A DNA stretch of 64,000 bases from Algoriphagus oliviformis (GTDB lineage: Bacteria; Bacteroidota; Bacteroidia; Cytophagales; Cyclobacteriaceae). Below, one piece after another: positions 1 through 7,876 of this stretch (position 1 is its first letter; each line of letters begins with the position of its first letter). A program made the translations under genes and the position numbers. Under the pieces are notes generated by a model that was not told where the DNA came from, made no database searches, and was given only the letters and a program-made list of their open reading frames with translations. The stretch spans positions 248,001-312,000 of the forward strand of contig NZ_JAFKCT010000003.1 in assembly GCF_017254915.1 (NCBI RefSeq), given 5' to 3'.

Positions 1-1
1 C

Positions 2-157
2 CATTCCCTCAAATCCATCGGCTATCACTTTGGCGGCAGGGACCACAGTACCGTGATCCATGCGGTGCAGACGGTCAACGATATGATCGAGACCGATTCG
101 GGCTTCAGAAACTCCGTCAACGAGCTGAAGAAAAAATTCAAGATGCGGTCGTATTGA
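2..157 (+). CDS. dnaA: Chromosomal replication initiator DnaA, C-terminal fragment
   Basis: This open frame enters from the left edge and ends at a TGA. Its 51 residues carry the domain IV DNA-binding signature of DnaA: the block GGRDHSTVIHA lies near the start and is followed by the usual short basic tail. DnaA binds DnaA boxes at oriC and opens the origin; domain IV is the part that reads the box. Only this last part is visible, so the ATPase domain and the start codon lie outside the window. No cluster of DnaA boxes was recognised in the sequence that follows. Confidence 0.95.
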   Translation, partial: HSLKSIGYHFGGRDHSTVIHAVQTVNDMIETDSGFRNSVNELKKKFKMRSY

Positions 158-213
158 TTTGGGATTTGCCTGATTTCGAATCTCAAATCTCAAATTTCAG
201 ATCCCCCTTCCTG
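158..213. repeat. Short low-complexity intergenic repeat after dnaA
   Basis: The gap after dnaA holds alternating GATTT/AATCTCAAAT units in both orientations (for example aatctcaaatctcaaattt near 180-200). It codes for nothing obvious. Similar simple motifs follow stop codons elsewhere in this window (20.7, 23.65 and 49.1 kb). Confidence 0.45.
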
Positions 214-966
214 TCACCAGCGCACGATATCACCTAGCTCTTCCCTGGTAAACTCCAGCTCCGTGTAGCCCATCGCATAGGAACCTATCTCGTAAGGCAC
301 GTAGATCAACCAGAATTTCCCGTCTTTGAATCCCTTGGCATTGGACAGGAAAAACCCGGTCTCGGGAAGAAAAAAACGCCCGTCTTCCTCCAGGCTCACC
401 CCCTCGGCCACCTCGTGAACATCCCGGAATTTCTTTTCCGCCAGGGAAGCGAGAGCCCTCTCATCCAATATCAGCCTATCCTCGCCCAACACCTCGCCCG
501 TGGCTGGATCGAAATGCAAAAAGGAAACGAAGCTGTTGGGATGGGCTCCGCCCAGGTAGCTGGATTGGGTAAAAAACAAACTCAGCGTGCTGTCTGAGCG
601 GTAGGACACCTCGCCTTCCGCATTGATTTCCCAGCCTCCGGGAGCATCGGGAAAATCCGCCTTGAAGGACTCAAAAGATGCGAAGTAGTCTTTGACCAAG
701 CTATCCAGAGGGGCGACTGTTTCCCCCGTCTGGACCAGAAAGGCGACCTGCTCGGACACCGCTCGGTTGATTTGATCCGCGCCATCAGCGCCGGAGGCTA
801 CCGGCCAGACCAGCCTCAGGTTTGCACAGTTCTCACCCGCACAGACTTCCTTGACCAGGGAATCGAGACCAAAGGAGAGCTCGGCTTTCTCCCCGCTCGT
901 CGTTTGGGAACGTTGGGCACAGGACAGGGTGGCCATCAAACAGAAAACAATCAGGTATCTCATCAT
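214..966 (-). CDS. DUF3298/RsiV-like exported lipoprotein
   Basis: A 250-residue protein with a lipoprotein signal (hydrophobic stretch ending LSCAQ, Cys at about residue 16). The middle holds the block GGAHPNSF followed by FDPATGEVL, which resembles the DUF3298/DUF4163 family (related to the extracellular part of RsiV and PdaC). That family binds or senses cell-wall components, but the exact role here is unknown. Its ATG overlaps the meaB stop codon as ATGA, so it is probably translated with meaB as the last gene of a three-gene reverse operon. The family call rests on a short motif and overall layout. Confidence 0.7.
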   Translation of the reverse strand: MMRYLIVFCLMATLSCAQRSQTTSGEKAELSFGLDSLVKEVCAGENCANLRLVWPVASGADGADQINRAVSEQVAFLVQTGETVAPLDSLVKDYFASFESFKADFPDAPGGWEINAEGEVSYRSDSTLSLFFTQSSYLGGAHPNSFVSFLHFDPATGEVLGEDRLILDERALASLAEKKFRDVHEVAEGVSLEEDGRFFLPETGFFLSNAKGFKDGKFWLIYVPYEIGSYAMGYTELEFTREELGDIVRW

Positions 967-1961
967 CGTGGACTTCGCTTGGAAAGAAAAAGGGAAACCA
1001 ATTTTTTGGCCAAAGTGCCTGGATTGAGGGCGCCGGACCGGATTTTTTCCACATACTCCTCCAGGGACTGACTGACTCTTGGATCTTTGGAGAAAGCCTG
1101 GCCAAGCAAGAACTGGATCTGCTCATCCAGCCAGCTCAGTCGTTGAGCCGCTCGGTTGGATTCCCAAAACCCATTTCCCTTCATTTTCGCCTCGTACAGA
1201 AGCACCTGCTCCCAGACCTCCTCCAGCCCGGAGCCTGTCATGGAGGAGGCTAGGGCAATCCGGGGCGTCCAGTCTTTTTGCGAAGCGGGAAAAAGGTGCA
1301 GCGCATTTTGGTAGTTGGCCTTGGCTTTCTTTGCCTCGTCCAGGTTTTCGCCATCGGCCTTGTGGATCACCAAGGCGTCGGCCATCTCCATGATGCCTCT
1401 TTTGATGCCTTGGAGCTCATCCCCGGCTCCGGCCAGCATCAGCAGCAGGAAGTAGTCCACCATGTTTTTGACGGCCGTTTCACTTTGTCCCACACCCACT
1501 GTCTCCACCAGAACGACGTCAAATCCAGCCGCCTCACAGAGCAGCATGGCTTCGCGGGTTTTGCCGCTCACCCCGCCCAGCGTCGTGCCGGAGGGGCTTG
1601 GCCGGATGAAGGCCTGCTTGTCGGCGGCAAGACGCTCCATGCGGGTTTTGTCCCCCAGGATACTTCCTTTGCTCAATTGGCTACTGGGATCGATGGTCAG
1701 CACGGCGACCTTTTTGCCCTGCCTAAGGAGCAGCATCCCAAACGCCTCGATAAAAGTGCTCTTCCCCACTCCCGGCACACCGGTGATGCCGATCCGGATC
1801 GACTTTCCCGTATGGGCCATCAGCGACTGTACCAGCTCTGCGGCCAGCTTTTGGTCTGACTCGAGGGCGCTCTCCACCAACGTAATGGCCTGGCTGAGCA
1901 GCACCCGGCTCCCGGAGAGCACACCTTCGCGGAGCGATTCCAGGTCAAGCCGCTTTTTCAT
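963..1961 (-). CDS. meaB: Methylmalonyl-CoA mutase-associated GTPase MeaB
   Basis: A 332-residue G3E-type P-loop GTPase of normal length for MeaB/ArgK. The Walker A loop GITGVPGVGKS is at residues 58-68, the switch motif ETVGVGQSE lies in the middle, and the base-recognition motif HKAD is further on. MeaB protects methylmalonyl-CoA mutase and gates loading of its adenosylcobalamin cofactor. The mutase genes are not in this window. The start overlaps the upstream gene by ATGA and the stop overlaps the next start by ATGA, so the three genes are translationally coupled. Confidence 0.95.
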   Translation of the reverse strand: MKKRLDLESLREGVLSGSRVLLSQAITLVESALESDQKLAAELVQSLMAHTGKSIRIGITGVPGVGKSTFIEAFGMLLLRQGKKVAVLTIDPSSQLSKGSILGDKTRMERLAADKQAFIRPSPSGTTLGGVSGKTREAMLLCEAAGFDVVLVETVGVGQSETAVKNMVDYFLLLMLAGAGDELQGIKRGIMEMADALVIHKADGENLDEAKKAKANYQNALHLFPASQKDWTPRIALASSMTGSGLEEVWEQVLLYEAKMKGNGFWESNRAAQRLSWLDEQIQFLLGQAFSKDPRVSQSLEEYVEKIRSGALNPGTLAKKLVSLFLSKRSPR

Positions 1962-2362
1962 GGCTTCGGCGAGCTAAAGCGACCTTCCCCCATGGGTGTC
2001 TTTTCAAACTTTGCCAACAAATGCGGGGCTAAGTCGGAGGAAAAATAGGGTTCGGTCGGTGAAAGGACCACCTTTTCCTCCAGATCAGGGGAAAAGAAAA
2101 ATACCAGCGTCCGGCCGTATTTGGTATGGGGCTGCGCCTCGGCAAACTCCCGCATCCAAGCCTGCTCCGTATCCAAGGCACGAATCGCATAGATGCGCAG
2201 CACCGGCCCGGTGTTGTTCTCATTTCTGTAAAATCCCAGCTCCTCGTATTTCCCCTCAAATGCCTTCACGCCGGGGTTGGAAAAACTGGACCGGACGATC
2301 TGCACGAGCAAGACCAAGACCATGAATCCGAGTAGATAGAAGACGAGCTTGTTCCTTTTCAA
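1958..2362 (-). CDS. Small membrane-anchored protein upstream of meaB
   Basis: A 134-residue protein with one N-terminal membrane segment (residues about 8-24, rich in Leu and Val) and a soluble tail predicted to face the periplasm. No family was recognised. It is the first gene of the meaB operon and overlaps meaB by ATGA. That coupling suggests co-regulation but does not reveal a function. Confidence 0.75.
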   Translation of the reverse strand: MKRNKLVFYLLGFMVLVLLVQIVRSSFSNPGVKAFEGKYEELGFYRNENNTGPVLRIYAIRALDTEQAWMREFAEAQPHTKYGRTLVFFFSPDLEEKVVLSPTEPYFSSDLAPHLLAKFEKTPMGEGRFSSPKP

Positions 2363-2416
2363 AAACTTTGGCGGGTTTGTGGGGTTTAGGCCTTAATTTA
2401 GCCCAAAATTCTGACA

Positions 2417-2959
2417 ATGGGTTTCGAGTACGTCAAGGCGCTTCATATCATCTTTGTAGTCACCTGGTTTGCAGGACTCTTTTATATCGTCAGACTTTTC
2501 ATCTACCAGACCGAAGCCTTGCAAAAACCCGAGGCAGAGCGGGCCATCCTGAAGCCCCAGCTCGACATGATGGCGAGTAGACTCTGGTACATCATCACTT
2601 GGCCTTCGGCGATTCTTACGCTGCTATTCGGAACCTGGGTACTCAGCCACCGTTGGGGATACCTAGAGCTGGGCTTCATGCACGCCAAGCTGGGCTTCGT
2701 GTTTCTGCTCTACTGCTACCACGGCTTTTGCCATGTGCTCTTCAAGGAACTCCAAGCCGGAAAAGCCCGCTGGACCTCCACCCAGCTCCGCATCTGGAAC
2801 GAAGCCTCGACCCTGCTGCTCTTTGCCATCGTCTTTCTCATCGTGCTGAAGAGTACCCTGAGCATGGTCTGGGGACTGGTGGGACTCATCGGGCTGGGCA
2901 TCCTCCTGATGCTGGGAATTCGGATCTACAAAAAACACAGAACCAAGAACCAACAATGA
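2417..2959 (+). CDS. hemJ: HemJ-like protoporphyrinogen IX oxidase (CopD family)
   Basis: A 180-residue integral membrane protein with about four hydrophobic segments. The N-terminus has the HemJ pattern: a conserved His in YVKALHIIFVV, then the TWFAGLFYIVRLF stretch. HemJ oxidises protoporphyrinogen IX to protoporphyrin IX in heme synthesis and binds heme itself. The stop overlaps the start of the SCO gene (ATGA), and a cytochrome c gene follows. The context is therefore heme and respiratory-chain assembly. A generic CopD-like role is the main alternative. Confidence 0.85.
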   Translation: MGFEYVKALHIIFVVTWFAGLFYIVRLFIYQTEALQKPEAERAILKPQLDMMASRLWYIITWPSAILTLLFGTWVLSHRWGYLELGFMHAKLGFVFLLYCYHGFCHVLFKELQAGKARWTSTQLRIWNEASTLLLFAIVFLIVLKSTLSMVWGLVGLIGLGILLMLGIRIYKKHRTKNQQ

Positions 2960-3588
2960 AAACCGACCAATTGCTGCTTGGAATGGCATTTTTGCTCTGC
3001 ATCTCTTGCAAGCCAAGCACGGAAAACACCCAGTCGACAGCTGAACTCCCCATCTTGGGCGAGCGGTATGTCGACAACAACAAGGATACCATTTACCACC
3101 AAATCGCCGACTTTGCCTTTGTCAACCAAATGGGAGACAGCGTGAAAAACGAGGATGTGGCAGGCAAAATCTACGTGGCGGACTTCTTCTTCACCTCTTG
3201 CCCCACGATCTGCCCCATCATGAAAAAGGAGATGCTGCGCGTCTACGAAGCGTTTGGCAGCAATCCCGATTTCAAAATCCTGAGCCACTCCATAGACCCT
3301 ACCCACGACACCCCGGAAGTGCTGCGGGACTATGCCGAAAAGCTCGGTGTAGCCGATGCCCGTACATGGAATTTCCTCACCGGCGACCAGGAAAAGCTCT
3401 TTGAAATCGGCCAGACCAGCTACCTCACCACCGCGATGGCCGACCAGCTGGAGCCAGGCGGTTTTCTGCACAGCGGCGCTTTCCTCCTGGTAGACGGGCA
3501 GGGCCGGATCCGAGGGGTCTATGACGGCACCAAGTCAGACCAGGTGGACCGGCTGCTCGCCGACATCCCCAAACTCCTCGAAAAATGA
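2956..3588 (+). CDS. SCO1/SenC family copper chaperone lipoprotein
   Basis: A 210-residue thioredoxin-fold protein with a lipoprotein signal (LLCISCK). The copper site is visible as TSCPTICP (CxxxC) together with a distal His in GFLHSG. SCO proteins deliver copper to, or reduce, the CuA site of cytochrome c oxidase. The ATG at 2956 was chosen because it overlaps the hemJ stop and gives a proper lipobox; longer upstream reading runs through hemJ. The 3' end overlaps the cytochrome c gene by 4 bases. Confidence 0.92.
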   Translation: MKTDQLLLGMAFLLCISCKPSTENTQSTAELPILGERYVDNNKDTIYHQIADFAFVNQMGDSVKNEDVAGKIYVADFFFTSCPTICPIMKKEMLRVYEAFGSNPDFKILSHSIDPTHDTPEVLRDYAEKLGVADARTWNFLTGDQEKLFEIGQTSYLTTAMADQLEPGGFLHSGAFLLVDGQGRIRGVYDGTKSDQVDRLLADIPKLLEK

Positions 3589-4034
3589 AAAGGCACGGAT
3601 GGCTTCTTTTGGCCATGCTGGCATTTTCCTGCGCCCCAAAGGCCAGCAATGAGGAAAACACGCTAGCCCAAATCTCGAATCCCGAGGTAATGAAATATGC
3701 CGTCGTCGGCAAAACGCTCTATGAAAACCACTGTGGAAATTGCCACCAGGCCGATGGCAAGGGACTGGGCAAGCTCATCCCCCCGCTTCGCGATGCGGAC
3801 TACTTCAAAGCCAGCATACACCGCACGGTCTGGATCATCCGCCACGGCCAGTCTGGTGAAATCACGGTAAACGGGGAAAAATATGACCAGGCCATGCCGG
3901 CAAACCCAGCACTGAAGCCCCTGGACATCGCCCAGATCACGACCTACCTCTACAATATCTGGGGAATGGAAGAGGGCGTCGTCACAGGCAGCGACGTGGA
4001 AAAATACCTGAGGGAAAAGCCCGAAAACTACTAG
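3585..4034 (+). CDS. Class I c-type cytochrome lipoprotein
   Basis: A 149-residue protein with a lipoprotein signal (FSCAP) and one heme-binding motif CGNCH at residues about 50-54. A likely axial Met lies in QAMPAN. It is the size of a small electron-carrier cytochrome. It ends the hemJ-SCO-cytochrome operon, and each junction overlaps. Its stop codon overlaps that of the converging gene at 4031-4034. The electron partner is not evident. Confidence 0.92.
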   Translation: MKRHGWLLLAMLAFSCAPKASNEENTLAQISNPEVMKYAVVGKTLYENHCGNCHQADGKGLGKLIPPLRDADYFKASIHRTVWIIRHGQSGEITVNGEKYDQAMPANPALKPLDIAQITTYLYNIWGMEEGVVTGSDVEKYLREKPENY

Positions 4035-4450
4035 TCGACCAAAAGGGAATCCGACTTTGCCAAGACATCCTTGATGGACTTATTGACCTTGGTCACTAGG
4101 ACCATCTGCTCTTCCAGATAGCGCTTCACCTCTTCTGGAGTCTTGCCTTCATCCTCGATCTCGTATTGTCTCATCCATACGAACATGTCTTCGTAGGCTT
4201 GATCCAGTTCGACCGCCAGGAGCTCCAGCTGCTTGACCCTGTCCATGTTGGTAGAGTCCATTGCCAGCTCCTCGGCTTTTTGGGAAGCCCGCTTTTCAAA
4301 AGACTTGAGCTGGCCCAATTTGGGCATTACCTCGTCATGGACAGCCATCACCTCAGCCCTTTTGTCGTTGTTCAGATCCTTTTGGCTGGGCCCACAGGCC
4401 AGCAGCGAAACGAACAGACTAAAGATCAAACTAATACGAGTAAATTTCAT
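4031..4450 (-). CDS. Coiled-coil lipoprotein of unknown function
   Basis: A 139-residue protein with a lipoprotein signal (SLLACGPS) followed by a charged, mostly helical region likely to form coiled coils. No family was recognised. It is transcribed convergently with the cytochrome gene; the two stops share bases. The upstream side faces the divergent aminotransferase gene across an AT-rich gap of about 120 bases that probably holds both promoters. Confidence 0.7.
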   Translation of the reverse strand: MKFTRISLIFSLFVSLLACGPSQKDLNNDKRAEVMAVHDEVMPKLGQLKSFEKRASQKAEELAMDSTNMDRVKQLELLAVELDQAYEDMFVWMRQYEIEDEGKTPEEVKRYLEEQMVLVTKVNKSIKDVLAKSDSLLVD

Positions 4451-4573
4451 GAAATTTGGATTTTACGACTTAAAGGTACAATTTTTTCTATCTTAAATTA
4501 AAATTCCATTTCACATTTATTTAGCTCAAAAAAACGGTTTTTGATGCTAATTTTGAACATAAATCCCTCTGTA

Positions 4574-5395
4574 ATGAAACCTTTCTGCTTTGCCGACGGG
4601 CACATCATCCCTACCCAGACAGCGACCATCCATCCCATGGACTTGGGACTGATCCGCGGCTTTGGGATTTTTGACTTCTTTCGCACCTCAGGCCGCACCC
4701 CTCTTTTTTTGGAGCACTACTTGGACAGATTCATCGCCTCGGCCGAGAAGACCCACCTTCCCCTCGCCTATAGCCGCGAGGAGCTTCGTACGATCGTGCG
4801 GGAGCTTATCGAAAAGAACGACCTGGTCGACGGGGGAATCCGGATGCTCCTGAGCGGCGGAGTGTCGGAAAACCACTTCTCACCGGCCGAGGGCAAGCTC
4901 TTCATCTTCGCAGAACCCCTCTCCATGCCAGCCGAAGAAAAATACCGGGAAGGCGTCAAACTGCTGACGCTGGAGTATGTGCGGCCCATCGCCGACATCA
5001 AAACCACCAACTACACCCTCCCGGTGTGGCATAGTGTCAACTGGAAAAGACTGGAAGCCGAGGATGTGCTCTACCACTGGAACGGCGAAGTGAGCGAAAG
5101 CTCCAGAAGCAATTTTTACATCGTGAAAAATGGAGTCATCCACACCCCCGACCAGCATATCCTGATGGGAATCACGCGGAAAAAGATCCTGGAAATTGCC
5201 GACAAGGTGGTCATCCGACCAGTCACTTTGGAGGAGGTTTGGGATGCAGACGAGGCGTTCATCTCCAGTACCACCAAGGTACTCCTGCCGGTGACCCAGC
5301 TGGACGACCGCAAGATCGGTAGCGGCAAACCTGGGCCCGTGACCTTGGATATTTTGGGGAAATTCAGGGCTTTGGAAAAATCATCGGTAGCCTAA
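4574..5395 (+). CDS. Class IV PLP-dependent aminotransferase (BCAT/DAAT/ADC-lyase type)
   Basis: A 273-residue fold-type IV PLP enzyme. The PLP lysine is K143 in DIKTTNY, the E175-x-SRSNF block follows, and GITRKKIL near residue 199 binds the cofactor phosphate. The family includes branched-chain aminotransferase, D-alanine transaminase and 4-amino-4-deoxychorismate lyase; the residues seen do not decide between them. The start at 4574 was chosen because upstream residues look non-native and the family begins near here. The stop lies inside the first arm of the terminator hairpin. Confidence 0.85.
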   Translation: MKPFCFADGHIIPTQTATIHPMDLGLIRGFGIFDFFRTSGRTPLFLEHYLDRFIASAEKTHLPLAYSREELRTIVRELIEKNDLVDGGIRMLLSGGVSENHFSPAEGKLFIFAEPLSMPAEEKYREGVKLLTLEYVRPIADIKTTNYTLPVWHSVNWKRLEAEDVLYHWNGEVSESSRSNFYIVKNGVIHTPDQHILMGITRKKILEIADKVVIRPVTLEEVWDADEAFISSTTKVLLPVTQLDDRKIGSGKPGPVTLDILGKFRALEKSSVA

Positions 5396-5440
5396 AAGAA
5401 AAAACGTCCCGAATTGCTCCGGGACGTTTTTTCTTTTAGG
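5391..5440. terminator. Perfect bidirectional intrinsic terminator
   Basis: Two perfectly complementary 21-base arms (5391-5411 and 5420-5440) flank an 8-base loop. The arms carry A- and T-tracts, so a GC-rich stem followed by a U-run forms on either strand. It separates the converging aminotransferase gene and DUF3299-like gene. The first arm includes the TAA of the aminotransferase gene. Confidence 0.9.
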
Positions 5441-5474
5441 CTCCGCGAAAGTCTCTGCCGCGGATTGCAGCTTC

Positions 5475-5912
5475 CTACTCGGAAACCAATCTGGCATCTT
5501 TCAGGATATACATCAGCTTTTCGGGATCTTTTGCGTTTAGGGTCAGCTTTCCCCTTACTTTCACCCGCTTGGAGATGTACTTGATGGGGTTTGCGAGCAT
5601 GACCTCCATCACGGTCTCAGGACCTCCCGAGCCGCAAAAAAAACACTCCGCCAGAGGGAGGCTGGACAAGATAATGTGCTCTGGCTTAAACATCCCCTCA
5701 AAAGGAATGATGTAGCCGTCGGCCTCCACTTCCTTTCCCTCGAGCTTCTTGATATTGTCCGAAAAGACGGGGACATACAGCTCCCCAAACTGGTCTTCGC
5801 TGATTTTGTAGGACACTTCAGAGAGGCTTTTCCAGACGCCCTGCGCCATGGAGGCGGTGCCGGGCAAGCCGAACATCAAACCAAAAACCAGAACTATTCC
5901 CCACTTTTTCAT
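5475..5912 (-). CDS. Small exported DUF3299-like protein
   Basis: A 145-residue protein with a signal peptide (to about residue 24, ending SMAQ). It has the block LPLAECFFCGSGGPETVMEV, which matches the DUF3299-type layout with two Cys near a Gly-rich turn. The ATG at 5912 is preferred over an in-frame TTG four codons earlier. It lies 25 bases after the FtsX permease and ATPase genes. DUF3299 proteins accompany similar transporters, including the Vibrio Zrg zinc locus as I recall it. A periplasmic accessory role in metal handling is therefore an inference. Confidence 0.75.
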   Translation of the reverse strand: MKKWGIVLVFGLMFGLPGTASMAQGVWKSLSEVSYKISEDQFGELYVPVFSDNIKKLEGKEVEADGYIIPFEGMFKPEHIILSSLPLAECFFCGSGGPETVMEVMLANPIKYISKRVKVRGKLTLNAKDPEKLMYILKDARLVSE

Positions 5913-5937
5913 GTCATTTTCCAATTTTGCGTGCTAG

Positions 5938-7245
5938 TTACGCCTTTGTCAGCTGCTTTGCAATACTTGTCTGATAAGCGGACCAGGCGGGGATGACGGA
6001 CGCCACTACCCCTACCCCCAACGCATAGATGAGGATCCAAAGTTCTTGCCGGAGGAAAATCCATGGCTGGATGGCAGCGACCATGTCTTGTTCGCTTTGG
6101 TTTACCAAGAGCCAGAGAAAGACGTGCCCCAGGCCTATCCCCAGCAGGGCACCGAGGAAAGTCAGCATCAGCCCCTCCAGAAATATCAGCGCCAGCAGCT
6201 GAAACCGTGACGCTCCCAACGCCCGGAGGATAGCCAGATCGTACTTTCGCTCCCTCAGGGAATTGTACAGCGCGATGAAAATCCCGAGGCCCGCCACGAC
6301 GATCAGCACCAAGGCCAGTCCCTGCAACAGGCTCACTCCCACACCCAACAGCTCAAAGAGCCGCGACATCTCAAAAGATGGCGATGCCGCCTGCATGGAT
6401 GTCGCGGAATTGATCATGCGGGGCAGCTGGATGGCCGCCATGGGATTGCGGTATTGGAGGAGCAGGGAGGTCAATTCCCGCGTGTCATCGGAAGGAGGAA
6501 ACCCGGTCTTTGCCACCGGATGGTGAAATCTTTCCTCGTGGTCATGCCCTGAATCCCCGCTTTCCATCAAAACGGAAGCATCGGCTCCCGAGGCAAGAGA
6601 GTCGGCGGCTTCCTCTGCCTCTTCCCCTCCTTCATCATGGGTGTACCAAACCGACTCTATGCTGGTCAGGACCAGGCGATCGACCACATTTCCCTTGGGG
6701 GAAAGAATTCCTGAAACGACAAAATTATGCTGGTCATGCTCGTGGCTCCCGACGCTGATCCCATGGCTGGAAGCAAATTCATCCCCCACTTTCAATTGGG
6801 CCTTTGCGGCGACCTCCGCTCCGAGCACCACCTCAAAGGGAAGCTCCCAGGCTTTGCCGGCGGAATACTCCGCTCCATAGAGCCCCAAGTAGTCGTGGTT
6901 GGTGCCCACTATCCTGAAGCCCTCGTAGTTGTCCCCCAGGGCCAGGGGAATGATATTCTTGACCAGCCGGTTTCTCGAAAGGCGCGCGGCCTCCTCCATT
7001 TTGATATTTCCTGTCGGAAAATCGATATGGTAAACAGAGGAGAGGATGAGCTGGAGCGGGCTTCCCTTAGCCCCCACCACCAGGTCTATTCCCTCGGCGT
7101 CTTGGTTCATCTTTTTCTCAAACTGATCCTGCACCAGCAGCAGCATGGTGATGATTGCCAGGCCTAGCGCCAGCAGGAAGACGTTCAAGCCCGTGGAAAG
7201 CGGCCGAAACGTCAGATATTTCCAACTGATCTTGAGCAGGTTCAT
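5938..7245 (-). CDS. FtsX/MacB-type ABC transporter permease with His-rich insert
   Basis: A 435-residue permease with one N-terminal membrane helix, a large extracytoplasmic domain and three C-terminal helices (FtsX-like). The extracytoplasmic domain holds His residues at 161, 168, 170, 173, 203, 234, 236, 241 and 242 and an acidic run around 204-240. Such a segment is typical of metal-binding loops. Its ATG overlaps the ATPase stop by ATGA and the DUF3299-like gene follows. Related permeases drive mechanotransmission rather than classical import, so the transport direction is uncertain. Confidence 0.88.
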   Translation of the reverse strand: MNLLKISWKYLTFRPLSTGLNVFLLALGLAIITMLLLVQDQFEKKMNQDAEGIDLVVGAKGSPLQLILSSVYHIDFPTGNIKMEEAARLSRNRLVKNIIPLALGDNYEGFRIVGTNHDYLGLYGAEYSAGKAWELPFEVVLGAEVAAKAQLKVGDEFASSHGISVGSHEHDQHNFVVSGILSPKGNVVDRLVLTSIESVWYTHDEGGEEAEEAADSLASGADASVLMESGDSGHDHEERFHHPVAKTGFPPSDDTRELTSLLLQYRNPMAAIQLPRMINSATSMQAASPSFEMSRLFELLGVGVSLLQGLALVLIVVAGLGIFIALYNSLRERKYDLAILRALGASRFQLLALIFLEGLMLTFLGALLGIGLGHVFLWLLVNQSEQDMVAAIQPWIFLRQELWILIYALGVGVVASVIPAWSAYQTSIAKQLTKA

Positions 7246-7874
7246 GCGGCTTTGACTTCGATAAAATTGGGAATCTGGTTTTTCACACGCTGGTCGTGGG
7301 TCACGATCACAAGCGCGGCACCGATCTTGGCAGCCTGGGCTTTGAGCAGCTGGATGACCTTCTCGGTATTTTCGTCGTCGAGGCTGGAGGTAGGCTCGTC
7401 TGCCAGGATCAGCTTGGGGCTATTGGCTAGGGCCCTGGCGATGGACACCCGTTGCGCTTCGCCTTCACTTAGGGTGAGTACGGAGGAGTTGGCCTTTCCT
7501 TCGATCCCCAGCTCCGCCAGTAGCTGGGTGGTGTCCTGCCCTTTCTTTTTTCCGAAAAAATGGGCCAGCTCCAAGTTTTGGCGCACGTTCAACGCGGCGA
7601 TGAGATGGGGCTTTTGGAAGACAATGCCGATGTTTTTGCCCCGAAACAAATCCATAGCCTGTCCCGAAAGCGAGGAGAGCTTTTCCCCTCCCAGCCTGAC
7701 CTCCCCCGACAGGGGCGTCAGCAGCCCAGCCAGCAGGTTGAGCAGGGTGGTCTTGCCGCTGCCGGACCTGCCCAGTACGAGCAAGGCCTCGCCTGCGTCC
7801 ACGCTGAGTTCGGGAAAGGAAATCGCCCTTTGCCCGGGATGGGCATAGGACAGGGTGCTTGTCTCTAGCAGCAT
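7242..7874 (-). CDS. ABC transporter ATP-binding protein (LolD/MacB type)
   Basis: A 210-residue ATPase with Walker A GRSGSGKTT, the Q-loop GIVFQKPHL, signature LSEGEAQRVSIARA (LSGGQ variant), Walker B LILADEPTSSLD and the H-loop VTHD. It is the short LolD/MacB-like form that pairs with FtsX permeases. The reading frame starts 2 bases after the response regulator-kinase stop and overlaps the permease by ATGA. The transporter genes are therefore in the same transcription unit as the two signalling genes. Confidence 0.92.
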   Translation of the reverse strand: MLLETSTLSYAHPGQRAISFPELSVDAGEALLVLGRSGSGKTTLLNLLAGLLTPLSGEVRLGGEKLSSLSGQAMDLFRGKNIGIVFQKPHLIAALNVRQNLELAHFFGKKKGQDTTQLLAELGIEGKANSSVLTLSEGEAQRVSIARALANSPKLILADEPTSSLDDENTEKVIQLLKAQAAKIGAALVIVTHDQRVKNQIPNFIEVKAA

Positions 7875-7876
7875 AG

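Noticed and set aside
1..213. Possible replication origin next to dnaA
   Set aside because: No cluster of DnaA boxes or AT-rich unwinding region was seen in the short visible sequence after dnaA.
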